A stretch of 64,000 nt of DNA, taken from NCBI RefSeq assembly GCF_002270355.1, contig NZ_NJFZ01000020.1:248039-312038 (forward strand), written 5' to 3'. The DNA comes from Flectobacillus sp. BAB-3569 (lineage in GTDB: Bacteria; Bacteroidota; Bacteroidia; Cytophagales; Spirosomataceae). This document shows positions 45,371-53,703 of this stretch, piece after piece (the first letter of the stretch is position 1; each line of letters begins with the position of its first letter). Position numbers and translations under genes: made by a program. The notes beneath the pieces were generated by a model. That model searched no databases and was not told the DNA's origin. It saw only the letters and a list, made by a program, of their open reading frames with translations.

Positions 45371-46233
45371 CGGATGGCTTTATAGGATCTGTGAGAATGT
45401 AGGGAATTCCTAGGTTTTTTAACTCGATAATTCCCTTTCTTTTCGGTGTTAAGTATAACTGGCAATATATAATTCATACGAATGAATTTACCATGACTAT
45501 ATAAAATATCCCACTGGGGAATTGATTTGACTACTCTAATGGCTTCTTTATCGAAGTATTTGTTATATCCTCGAATAACCTCTGCGCGGTCTATCAATCC
45601 ATGGGTATTTGCTGAAAACTGCACAAATACTTTTATTTCTCCCTTAATTTTCGGTAAAATGCTCCAATTGATTTTTCTTTCAATGAACTTCATTAATGCC
45701 TTTTGATTTGCTCTGTAAAAGGAAGTTCTAGATTTTGAGTTGTCATAAGATTTAATGCCCAAAAGTTTTCCCTCTTTAAATTGAAATTCTAATTCCTTTT
45801 CGTACACAGAACCGTAACCCATATGAACGTAATGTAACAATTTTCCTTGTGGCGAAATAAAAGTGTCAGTAACCCAAACTGCTTTTACTTTACCGTTAAC
45901 ACACTGATTGCCAAACAATTCTTTCAAGTCTGCCTTAGTTTCACGATGCTCTTCGCAACAACTAAATATACCTGTTAAATAAATTTCGTTGCTAATTATC
46001 TCCCATTCAGCATAATAACCTCGCCAGCAACTAGTTGAAGTACACTCATGCTTACTTCCAAAAAAGTTGGGGCGTGAGCTGCTTTTCGCATAAAGTTGTT
46101 CGAGAGGATTGGCATAAATTGGAATAGTATCTCCTTTATAAATCAGTAGGTCTGGTAATTGTGAACTCGAAAACCCTTTGAAAAATAAAAGTGTCCATAA
46201 AAGTAAAGTGTAGAAATGAGTGCATTTTTTCAT
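45367..46233 (-). CDS. Exported protein with TonB C-terminal-like domain
   Basis: The 288-residue protein has a signal peptide or anchor (MKKCTHFYTLLLWTLLFFKG), a cysteine-containing middle region ('STSCWRGYYAEWEIISNEIY', 'GIFSCCEEHRETKADLKELF') and a C-terminal TonB-like domain ('IKGEIKVFVQFSANTHGLID', 'DKEAIRVVKSIPQWDILYSH'). Such proteins are common and repeated in Cytophagales. They carry the TonB C-terminal fold without a proline-rich spanning segment, so they may not energise transport. It overlaps the next gene by four bases. Confidence 0.75.
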   Translation of the reverse strand: MKKCTHFYTLLLWTLLFFKGFSSSQLPDLLIYKGDTIPIYANPLEQLYAKSSSRPNFFGSKHECTSTSCWRGYYAEWEIISNEIYLTGIFSCCEEHRETKADLKELFGNQCVNGKVKAVWVTDTFISPQGKLLHYVHMGYGSVYEKELEFQFKEGKLLGIKSYDNSKSRTSFYRANQKALMKFIERKINWSILPKIKGEIKVFVQFSANTHGLIDRAEVIRGYNKYFDKEAIRVVKSIPQWDILYSHGKFIRMNYILPVILNTEKKGNYRVKKPRNSLHSHRSYKAIR

Positions 46234-46246
46234 AATGTACTTATGG

Positions 46247-46771
46247 CTATCGTTTCGATTCGTTCATTATTTGCCAATGTTTAATATCACTATCAAACTC
46301 CTCTTCGTCATCTGCAGGAGCATATTCAAGCTGAATACATGTCTTGGTAGAGTTGGTAAGTTCTTGAATCTCCTTCTGGATTTCAAGGGCTTTATCATAA
46401 CTATCAATTAATTGTCCTTCATCTGTAAGACTATTTTCTTCGATATATATACCGAAAATGATTTTATCATCAAAAGTGAATTTCAAGATAACTCCATCGA
46501 TATCCTTTTTATAATTAGATTTTGTTCCAATGTAAAAAGCAAACCCAATATTTGGGCGACTTAATCCATAGTCAATTACCTCACTCAGCGTATTCACTGG
46601 TATATAGGTTTCTTTCACTCCATATTTTTCATTGGAATAGATTGCCACCTCAACACCTTTTACTTCAAAATTCTCAATTAAATCTCGCTGACAATAAAAG
46701 TTCAAGAAAAGCTCTATCGTTTCTTTGTCCCTACTTTTGGAAATCCCGTATATGTCATAAAATGGAGGCAT
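46247..46771 (-). CDS. Cytoplasmic protein of unknown function
   Basis: The 174-residue acidic protein lacks a signal peptide or membrane segments. It alternates beta strands and helices ('FDIYGISKSRDKETIELFLN'-like start, 'GVILKFTFDDKIIFGIYIEE', 'DKALEIQKEIQELTNSTKTC') and ends with an acidic stretch 'APADDEEEFDSDIKHWQIMN'. Size and acidity resemble immunity-type proteins, but no toxin is adjacent and I do not claim it. It is 13 bases upstream of the TonB-domain gene on the same strand, so probably the first gene of a three-gene transcript. Confidence 0.65.
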   Translation of the reverse strand: MPPFYDIYGISKSRDKETIELFLNFYCQRDLIENFEVKGVEVAIYSNEKYGVKETYIPVNTLSEVIDYGLSRPNIGFAFYIGTKSNYKKDIDGVILKFTFDDKIIFGIYIEENSLTDEGQLIDSYDKALEIQKEIQELTNSTKTCIQLEYAPADDEEEFDSDIKHWQIMNESKR

Positions 46772-46772
46772 T

Positions 46773-46937
46773 ATGTTACAAGTTTTATTGGTGGTACAGC
46801 TATTGATTGGGGCTTTTATTACAAATCTACTTTTATCTGCTGGGATTTATCTGTTTTCAATTTTATGTCCAAGGTCAATAAAAAATTGTCGTAACCTCAA
46901 AATATTATATATGCGATTTTTTGCTGACGCAGATTAG
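46773..46937 (+). CDS. Possible tiny membrane protein (low support)
   Basis: A 54-codon plus-strand open frame starts at ATG 46773, with 'LLVVQLLIGAFITNLLLSAG' as a membrane helix. It sits entirely in the gap between two minus-strand genes, and its last codons run into a half-copy of the palindromic element ('ttttttgctgacgcag'). Gene or chance cannot be decided. Confidence 0.2.
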   Translation: MLQVLLVVQLLIGAFITNLLLSAGIYLFSILCPRSIKNCRNLKILYMRFFADAD

Positions 46938-46957
46938 TCAATGGTGATCATTTACAA

Positions 46958-47251
46958 TCACAGTTTACTGTTTTTCCCCTTTACTGAGGGAATTTCCTCA
47001 AGATAAAGGACGCATATTGAGTCTTCATGAACAGAGCCTACCATGATTTCACTATTATTCTCATAGTCTTCTTCATTTTTATGAAATTCATATAAATAAG
47101 TTGCCTTTTGGTATCTTAAGCGCATTGTTTGGCTTGTAATTTTTGCTTTAATACAGCTTCCTAAATGGGGTAGGAAAATATCCGCAGAGAGGCGTCTCAA
47201 TAGAATAAATGATGCAATTATTAATAAAATAACAATTAGTATTTTTTTCAT
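46958..47251 (-). CDS. Small membrane-anchored protein of unknown function
   Basis: The 97-residue protein has an N-terminal helix (MKKILIVILLIIASFILLRR) that could be a signal or anchor, followed by a small domain with one Cys ('LGSCIKAKITSQTMRLRYQK', 'YENNSEIMVGSVHEDSICVL'). No family. A half-copy of the palindromic element lies directly after its stop (about 46917-46950), like the other genes of this block. Confidence 0.6.
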   Translation of the reverse strand: MKKILIVILLIIASFILLRRLSADIFLPHLGSCIKAKITSQTMRLRYQKATYLYEFHKNEEDYENNSEIMVGSVHEDSICVLYLEEIPSVKGKNSKL

Positions 47252-47289
47252 TTCTATTGCTTAGCTATTTATCTTGCTTCGAATCTCTA

Positions 47290-47396
47290 TCCCTGTCGAG
47301 TGTCCCACTTGACAACTAGCGGCAGTACAGTGGATTATCATTCTGATTCTTCATTTTTTGCTGTAGCCAGTTGGTCATTGAGACACTGACCACAGA
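47290..47396. repeat. Branched palindromic element, copy E (107 bases)
   Basis: Shorter in the centre than copies A-D, but with the same ends and side hairpins (CGAGTG..CACTTG with one mismatch; GTCATTG..CACTGAC with one mismatch). It ends 15 bases beyond the patatin stop codon. Same orientation as the others. Confidence 0.75.
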
Positions 47397-47410
47397 TGTA
47401 AAAATCGTCA

Positions 47411-48586
47411 TTATGCTGTTGGTAATTTATCTATCCAACTTGCTTTTTGAAGATGTTTTTTGAGTTTTTCTCGATAATCGCTATCCATGCCAGTCACTAA
47501 CTTATTCTCCCCTTTCAGGTCTGATTGAAAACCATTTTTCTCTTGAACAAAATCTGCCACGGCTTCCCCTAATACCTTCATTAAAGGTAACATGTTGACA
47601 TCTGCCATATTGATTTTCGCTAATTCTTTGTTACTAAGTTGATGTAGAGAATTAGCATCGATATTGTCTAATTTCCTGAGCGATTTATTAGGTAATTTCT
47701 TTATAGACTCTCGATCCAATGAAAGTTGAAATCTTCGAAAATCGAGTCCTTTCATGAGTGTACTTCTTAGAAAATTGACCTGCATTTCACTAGCATCTTT
47801 GCTCGATTCATCCATTACGTAATCCAACCAAAATAATACATCAAGTCCTTTGGGCTCGGCTATTTCTTCGAGAGGTACAAACCGAAACAAGCTTGCTGTA
47901 CCAAAACTAAAAACAGTTGTGTTGTCGGAACTATATTTGTCTTTTCCATTATAGTGAAATGCCTCCATAAGCGCCGCCATCACAGGATTATTGTACACGG
48001 TAGTACCTCCATCGATAAAGCGTTCAAAAGGTTGAAAATACGTGGGCGCCGACATCGTAGCCTCCACCACAGCACGCATCAGAGCATCTTGATAGGTATC
48101 TACAATTTTAGAGCTTTCATTTTTATTAAAAAAAGTAAAAAACGTTTCTTCGCCAGCAACCATATCTTTGGCGGTGAAAAATAAATCTATTCCTGATGAT
48201 TCGCCTAGATTTTTCAATGATTTATTACCGAAAATATCTTTACAAATAGCCCTGTAATTGATTTTATCGAATTGAGGAGGATTTGTGTAACGATTACCAA
48301 ACGCTCGATCTTTAAAGATCTTTGTCGCTAAATCTTCATAGAGGGCTTCTATTTCGGTTGCGGATTTTTGATTCGCAATCAAACTTGCGATAATTGCTCC
48401 AGTAGATGTTCCTGCCACCATATCTACCCATTCATAGATAGGTGCACCTACGATTTCTTCTATTTTTTTTAAAAGCTGAATGGTAAAAATGCCTCGAATT
48501 CCTCCCCCATCAAAACTAATAATCACCTTGTTGTCTGGTGCAATATTTAGGGCTTGGCGTGCTTTAATTTTTGATTCAGTTGACAT
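47411..48586 (-). CDS. Patatin-like phospholipase
   Basis: The 391-residue lipid acyl hydrolase has all patatin motifs: oxyanion loop 'SFDGGGIRGIFTIQLL', nucleophile Ser in 'VAGTSTGAIIASLI' and the catalytic Asp in 'ERFIDGGTTVYNNP'. No signal peptide, so probably cytoplasmic. The C-terminal 150 residues form a variable helical region, including 'ESIKKLPNKSLRKLDNID'. Some patatins are effectors of antiphage CBASS systems, but no nucleotide cyclase or other CBASS gene is nearby, so a housekeeping or lipid-turnover role is equally possible. Confidence 0.88.
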   Translation of the reverse strand: MSTESKIKARQALNIAPDNKVIISFDGGGIRGIFTIQLLKKIEEIVGAPIYEWVDMVAGTSTGAIIASLIANQKSATEIEALYEDLATKIFKDRAFGNRYTNPPQFDKINYRAICKDIFGNKSLKNLGESSGIDLFFTAKDMVAGEETFFTFFNKNESSKIVDTYQDALMRAVVEATMSAPTYFQPFERFIDGGTTVYNNPVMAALMEAFHYNGKDKYSSDNTTVFSFGTASLFRFVPLEEIAEPKGLDVLFWLDYVMDESSKDASEMQVNFLRSTLMKGLDFRRFQLSLDRESIKKLPNKSLRKLDNIDANSLHQLSNKELAKINMADVNMLPLMKVLGEAVADFVQEKNGFQSDLKGENKLVTGMDSDYREKLKKHLQKASWIDKLPTA

Positions 48587-48803
48587 AAATTTTGTGTGTT
48601 ATTGTTCGACCTGAAAGTGGGAATATTCTCGCAAACTAGCAAATTAGGTTTATTATATTTATTATCTGGTAAAAAATAGTATTTATCACATTTTTCAAAC
48701 CCAAAAATTTAGAACATAAAGACGTTTGAAAGATAATTTCTAAGAAAAAAAGGGTATCAAATAGGTCGTCGACTCATCTTTTCTGAAAACAAACCTTTTA
48801 ACT

Positions 48804-50737
48804 ATGTTCAGAAAAGGATTTTTCATTCTTGGAATAGCGTCACTTTTTTCATATTCCATTGAGGCTCAATCTCACTACCCCGGTCAGCATCAAGACAAGT
48901 TTGTCTTGCACGACCAATTATTTTCGCCCATTCAGGCTTTCGACTTACATCAAATTCGTTTGTTAGATGGGCGTTTTAAAGAAAATATGCTCCGCGAACA
49001 AGCATGGATTAAGCAACTGGATACCAAACGATTACTCCATAGTTTCAGAAATAATGCGGGCATTTATTCAGCCAATGAAGGTGGATATTTCGCCATGAAG
49101 AAATATGGTGGATGGGAATCGCTCGATTGTGATTTGAGAGGTCACACGACTGGGCATTTGTTGTCTGGTTTGGCATTGATGTACGCTCAAACGGGTGATG
49201 ATTATTACAAAATCAAAGCTGATTCTTTGGTAAAAGGACTAGCAGAGGTGCAAACCGCCTTGAATCAGGATGGCTATTTGAGTGCTTTTCCTCAAGAATT
49301 AATCAATCGAAATTTGGCTGGAAAAAGTGTGTGGGCACCTTGGTACACTTTACACAAAATCTACGCAGGATTAATTGACCAATATTTGTATTGTGACAAT
49401 AAACAAGCGCTAGCAATAGCAGAAAAGATGGGCTTGTGGGCGTACAAAAAGCTCCAACCTGTCTCGCCTGAACAACGACGTATCATGCTTCGCAACGAGT
49501 TTGGGGGCATCAATGAGTCTTTCTATAATCTGTATGCAATCACGGGAAAAAAGAATTTCAGTGGCTGGCTGAATTCTTTTATCATAACGAAACCATCGAC
49601 CCACTAAAGGAGGGAAAAGATGTACTTGACCCCAAACATGCCAACACCTTTATTCCTAAACTGTTAGGACTCGCTCGCAATTATGAAATTGTAGGAAAAG
49701 GCGATGCCGATACCATAGCAGCATTTTTCTGGAATACCGTCATCAACCATCACTCTTTTGCCACAGGAAGCAACAGCGACAAAGAACATTTTTTTAAGCC
49801 CGACGAACTTTCCAAACACCTTTCGGGCTACACTGGCGAAACCTGTAATGTGTATAATATGCTCAAGTTGACACGCCATTTATACACGCATTCGGGTGAT
49901 GTCAAATATGCCGACTATTACGAAAAAGCCTTATTCAATCATATCCTTGGTCAGCAAGACCCCGCTTCGGGCATGGTGGCGTATTTTCTCCCGATGTTGG
50001 CAGGGGCTCATAAAGTATATAGTACGCCCGAAAATTCCTTTTGGTGTTGTGTGGGAAGTGGCTTTGAAAATCATGCGAAGTATGGCGAAGGTATTTACTA
50101 TCATGATGCCAATTCGGTATTTATCAACTTATTTATAGCGTCTGAATTAAATTGGAAAGAACAAAATTTTAGTCTAAAGCAAGAAACCATTTTCCCACAA
50201 AATGGACAAATGAAGCTTACCGTCACAGCAGCACCTTCACAGCCTTTGGGAATCAAAATTCGTTATCCATCTTGGGCAAAAAGTGTAAGTGTAAAGTTGA
50301 ATGGAAAGGTTCAAAAACTCAATAATCTTGCAGGAGAGTACATCTCATTGTCTCAGAAATGGAAACCCAACGACATCATCGAAGTGGAATTTCCGATGGA
50401 ACTTAGCCTAAAACCCACCAATGACAATCCCAACAAAGTTGCCATCATGTATGGTCCCATTGTGCTAGCAGGCAAAATGGGAACCGCTCAGATGAACAGT
50501 CCAGCCCCCTATTCAGATGCGACTGTGTACAACGACTATTATAAATATCTATACCATGTTCCTTCGGATATGATCACAAGTTTACACCTCAATCCACAAA
50601 ACTTGACATCTACAATAGAGAAGCTTTCCAATGAGACATTAACCTTCAAAACAAAGACTGAGGGCATTATTTTGCAACCACTTTACGATATTCACCGAGA
50701 ACGCTATGTCGTGTATTGGGATATGATTCATGACTAA
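48804..50737 (+). CDS. GH127 beta-L-arabinofuranosidase, split by a one-base deletion
   Basis: This secreted enzyme should release terminal beta-L-arabinofuranose from plant glycans. The N-terminal part has a signal peptide ('FFILGIASLFSYSIEAQ') and 'GGWESLDCDLRGHTTGHLLS' of the (alpha/alpha)6 barrel. The rest carries the metal and catalytic residues known in the family: 'GETCNVYNMLKL' (Glu and Cys) and 'NSFWCCVGSGFENHAKYG' (Cys-Cys). The frame breaks at the six-A run 49547-49552; one more A gives 'ITGKKEFQWLAEFFYHNETI' and a 644-residue protein of normal length. It is followed closely by an esterase-like gene and a serine hydrolase gene, and faces the SusCD pair. Confidence 0.9.
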
Positions 50738-50761
50738 ATTTTCTTGGCTAAAAATACTTTT

Positions 50762-52354
50762 ATGAAGAAGCTACACATCATTTTTACCCTCCTATTGCTG
50801 GGTATTTTCTCACATACGTACGCACAAGTCTGGCAATGGTCAACACCAGTGGAGGGGCTCATTAGCGAGGAAACCAACGCCAATCCGCAAGCCTTTTTGT
50901 GGATTCCTGAGAATTGTAAGGAAGTGAAAGGCGTGGTCGTAGGAATGCACAACATGATAGAAGAAGGCATGTTAGAAAACGAAAACTTCAGGAAAAAGCT
51001 TACCGAGCTAGGTCTTGCCGAAGTTTGGGTTACACCCGTTTTAGAATTTTCTTTCGATTTTCATAAAGATGCCCCAAAGCATTTTCAAACCATGATGGAT
51101 GCCCTTGCCAAGGTTTCGGGATATACCGAATTATCGAATGCTCCGATTATTCCCTTAGGGCACTCAGCCATGGCGACTTACCCTTGGAATTTTGGTGCGT
51201 GGAATCCTGCCAGAACTTTGGCAATCATTTCTGTTCATGGCGATACACCCCAAACCAACCTGACAGGCTATGGCAGAGCTAATCCAGACTGGGGAAATAG
51301 AACGATTGAAGGTGTGCCAAGTTTATTTATTATGGGCGAATACGAATGGTGGGAAAAACGACTCGAACCAGGTTTTCAATATGTTTCCAAACACCCCAAA
51401 ACACCGATTACTTTCTTTGCTGATGCTGGACACGGTCATTTTGACTATAATCAATCCATGGTCGATTATGTAGGATTGTTTATTGAAAAAGCTGTTAAAT
51501 ATCGACTTCCCAAAAAAAGCGGAGAAGCCTTACAACCAGTATATCCTCAAAATGGCTGGTTGATTGACCGTTGGCGAAAAGACTCCTTACCTATTTCTCC
51601 AGCTCGCCCCTATTCGCAATTTACAGGAAATAAATACACGGCATCTTGGTGTTTTGACAAAGAACATGCCCTAGCAACAGAGGCATTTTATGCAAAAGCC
51701 CGTAGCAAAAAAATGCAATATTTAGGATTAGTTCAGGAAGGGAAAATGCTTGTTCCATCCACCAATCATGCTCAATATCAACCTATTTTCAAACCTCTAT
51801 CTGATGGCATTAGTTTTCGTTTCAAAGCTTTTTTTAGTGATACTACCAAAACTAAGGAGGTCACTAATCACGCCAAAACACCGATTAAAATAGACCGTAT
51901 TTGTGGTCCTGTCAAAAAACTAGATGATAGTACTTTTCAAATCAGTTTTTACCGCATGGGATTTAACAACAAAAAACGAAGTAATGCTATTTGGCTATTG
52001 GCGCATAATGAGGGCGATGAGATCTATAAATCTGTTGTTCAGCAATTTGAACTAAAGTTTCCTTTGCGCAATACGCAAGGTATCACACAAGAAATTTCTT
52101 TTGAAGCTATTCCAAACTCCCAAAAGAATGTGCGTTCTATTGCATTAAGAGCTACCACAAATGCAGGACTTCCCATATATTTTTATGTCAAAGAAGGTCC
52201 TGCATTCATCAAAAATCAGCGATTAGTTTTCACCAAAATTCCACCAAAATCAAAGATGCCTCTTAAAGTAACCGTTGTAGCTTGGCAATATGGCATTATT
52301 GGAAAAGTACAATCTGCTGAACGTGTCGAACAAAGTTTTTGGATTGAAAAATAA
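50762..52354 (+). CDS. Exported alpha/beta-hydrolase-fold protein, probably esterase
   Basis: About 530 residues after an N-terminal signal (MKKLHIIFTLLLLGIFSHTY). The first half shows an alpha/beta-hydrolase fold: 'EVKGVVVGMHNMIEEGM', the nucleophile elbow 'PIIPLGHSAMATYPWNFGAW', and a His in 'FFADAGHGHFDYNQ'. The second half is a beta-rich domain of unknown role. The ATG at 50762 is the natural start; a TTG six codons upstream also exists. It lies 24 bases after GH127 and 8 bases before the serine hydrolase gene, so the three form one operon. A role in removing acyl groups from the same glycan is likely. Confidence 0.75.
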   Translation: MKKLHIIFTLLLLGIFSHTYAQVWQWSTPVEGLISEETNANPQAFLWIPENCKEVKGVVVGMHNMIEEGMLENENFRKKLTELGLAEVWVTPVLEFSFDFHKDAPKHFQTMMDALAKVSGYTELSNAPIIPLGHSAMATYPWNFGAWNPARTLAIISVHGDTPQTNLTGYGRANPDWGNRTIEGVPSLFIMGEYEWWEKRLEPGFQYVSKHPKTPITFFADAGHGHFDYNQSMVDYVGLFIEKAVKYRLPKKSGEALQPVYPQNGWLIDRWRKDSLPISPARPYSQFTGNKYTASWCFDKEHALATEAFYAKARSKKMQYLGLVQEGKMLVPSTNHAQYQPIFKPLSDGISFRFKAFFSDTTKTKEVTNHAKTPIKIDRICGPVKKLDDSTFQISFYRMGFNNKKRSNAIWLLAHNEGDEIYKSVVQQFELKFPLRNTQGITQEISFEAIPNSQKNVRSIALRATTNAGLPIYFYVKEGPAFIKNQRLVFTKIPPKSKMPLKVTVVAWQYGIIGKVQSAERVEQSFWIEK

Positions 52355-52362
52355 GACACTCT

Positions 52363-53421
52363 ATGAAACAACTCCTTATTATTCTTTGCTTGTGTGGGTG
52401 TTTTTGGTCAGCTTTTGCTCAGAAAACACCCAAGCGCTTTGTGTCTATTCAACAAAAAATTCAAACTTGGGTAGATAGTGGTCATTATGATGGCGCTTCA
52501 ATCGTTGTTTTTCAAAAAAATAAAAAGATTTACCAAGCCTGTTTTGGAAATTATGACAAAAATAGAGTTGTTTTCATTGCCTCAGCTGGCAAATGGTTGG
52601 CAGCAGCTACCATTGGAGTTTTGGTAGATGAGGGTATCCTCCATTGGGACGATCCTGTAAAAAAATGGCTTCCCGAATTTAAGGATGCTAAGGGTAAGGC
52701 GACTTTAGCGCAACTTCTATCACATACTGCTGGCTATCCTGATTATCAACCCCAAGGTAATCCTGTCGATATATCTCAGGAATTAAAAAGCTCTGTTGAC
52801 AACATTCTTTCTTTACCTGCTGATACATTATCAGGAACAAAATTCAAGTATGGAGGATTGTCTATGCAAGTTGCAGGTAGAATAGCAGAATTAGCTTCTG
52901 GTAAAAGCTGGGAAGAATTATTTCAAGAAAAAATTGCTCGCCCCCTTGAAATGACTCATACTCATTTTACTCCAGTCGATTCATCTGGTGGACATGCACC
53001 AATGTTGGGCGGCGGTGCTCGCTCTACCCTTCAGAACTACGCCAATTTTCTATCCTTGATTTTCAACAAAGGGGTATATAGAGGCAAAAGGATTTTGTCT
53101 GAAAAGACCATTTCTTTTATGCAGTCAGACCAAATAAAGTGTGCGAAAGTTCAGGCTGGGGAATTTGTCGAACGAGCAAGAGGGCGAAAGGGAACAGATA
53201 TTTATGGCATAGGCGAATGGCGAGAGGAAGTGAACCGTCAAGGAGAAGCCACGCTCCTAAGCAGTCCTTCATGGGCAGGTGCGTATCCATGGATTGATAA
53301 AACCAACTGTATATATGGCTTCTTCCTGACCCATGTAACAGGTTTCAAGAAAGGGTTTTCGCCATTTTATACAAGTCATCAATTAGCTTTAGACGTCAGA
53401 AAAGTACTTTCTCAAAAATAA
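52363..53421 (+). CDS. Exported serine hydrolase (class C beta-lactamase family)
   Basis: The 352-residue protein has a signal peptide (MKQLLIILCLCGCFWSAFAQ) and the class C/esterase serine-hydrolase motifs: SxxK in 'FIASAGKWLAAATIGVLVDE', the segment 'LAQLLSHTAGYPDY' and the Tyr loop around 'KYGGLSMQVAGRIAELASG'. These proteins include beta-lactamases, D-aminopeptidases and deacylating esterases. In this operon with GH127 a glycan-ester activity is more likely than antibiotic resistance. It ends the plus-strand operon and is followed by two repeats and a terminator. Confidence 0.85.
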   Translation: MKQLLIILCLCGCFWSAFAQKTPKRFVSIQQKIQTWVDSGHYDGASIVVFQKNKKIYQACFGNYDKNRVVFIASAGKWLAAATIGVLVDEGILHWDDPVKKWLPEFKDAKGKATLAQLLSHTAGYPDYQPQGNPVDISQELKSSVDNILSLPADTLSGTKFKYGGLSMQVAGRIAELASGKSWEELFQEKIARPLEMTHTHFTPVDSSGGHAPMLGGGARSTLQNYANFLSLIFNKGVYRGKRILSEKTISFMQSDQIKCAKVQAGEFVERARGRKGTDIYGIGEWREEVNRQGEATLLSSPSWAGAYPWIDKTNCIYGFFLTHVTGFKKGFSPFYTSHQLALDVRKVLSQK

Positions 53422-53465
53422 TGTTGCCCTAGTTAGAGTTTTCTAGTTAAGTATCAAGTTGTTGT

Positions 53466-53507
53466 TTTTGCTGACGCAAGTTTGTTGGAAAAAATTCCAA
53501 CAAAGGC
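53466..53507. repeat. Half-element related to the branched palindromes, copy 1
   Basis: Tttttgctgacgcaag followed by a 10-bp hairpin TTTGTTGGAA / TTCCAACAAA. It matches the right half of the elements at 41-47 kb in layout (tttgctgtcgcaagttgg plus a side hairpin), but the side hairpin has a new sequence. A direct copy lies at 53600-53640. Confidence 0.6.
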
Positions 53508-53599
53508 AAAAAATAAATGCATAGCCCTCATGGGAGTTTTCTCTAATGAGCAGGGCGTAAGCAACTAGCCAAGTATCGCAAGCAACATCAAGTCAATTT

Positions 53600-53640
53600 G
53601 TTGCTGACGCAGGTTTGTTGGAAATAATTCCAACAAAGGC
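53600..53640. repeat. Half-element related to the branched palindromes, copy 2
   Basis: Gttgctgacgcaggtttgtt followed by the complementary arm of the hairpin, nearly the same as 53466-53507 and in the same orientation. Both lie in the gap between the serine hydrolase and SusD genes. Confidence 0.6.
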
Positions 53641-53649
53641 GCAAAGGTT

Positions 53650-53703
53650 AAAAAAAGAAGCCCTCGTTGAATTTATTTCCATCGAGGGCTTCTCTTTTTT
53701 TTA
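53650..53703. terminator. Bidirectional terminator between the serine hydrolase and SusD genes
   Basis: AAAAAAAGAAGCCCTCGTTG and its complement (one mismatch) are separated by a 10-base loop and followed by a long T run. Both flanking genes converge on it, and A and T runs on the two sides fit termination in both directions. It abuts the SusD stop codon. Confidence 0.85.

Noticed and set aside
40992-47396. Integron cassette array
   Set aside because: The layout is similar, but the elements lack the attC core motifs at their ends and no integrase gene is in the window. Kept only as a structural comparison.
47411-48586. CBASS phage-defence operon around the patatin
   Set aside because: No nucleotide cyclase, ubiquitin-like or JAB protein gene is adjacent, and the patatin alone is not evidence for CBASS.
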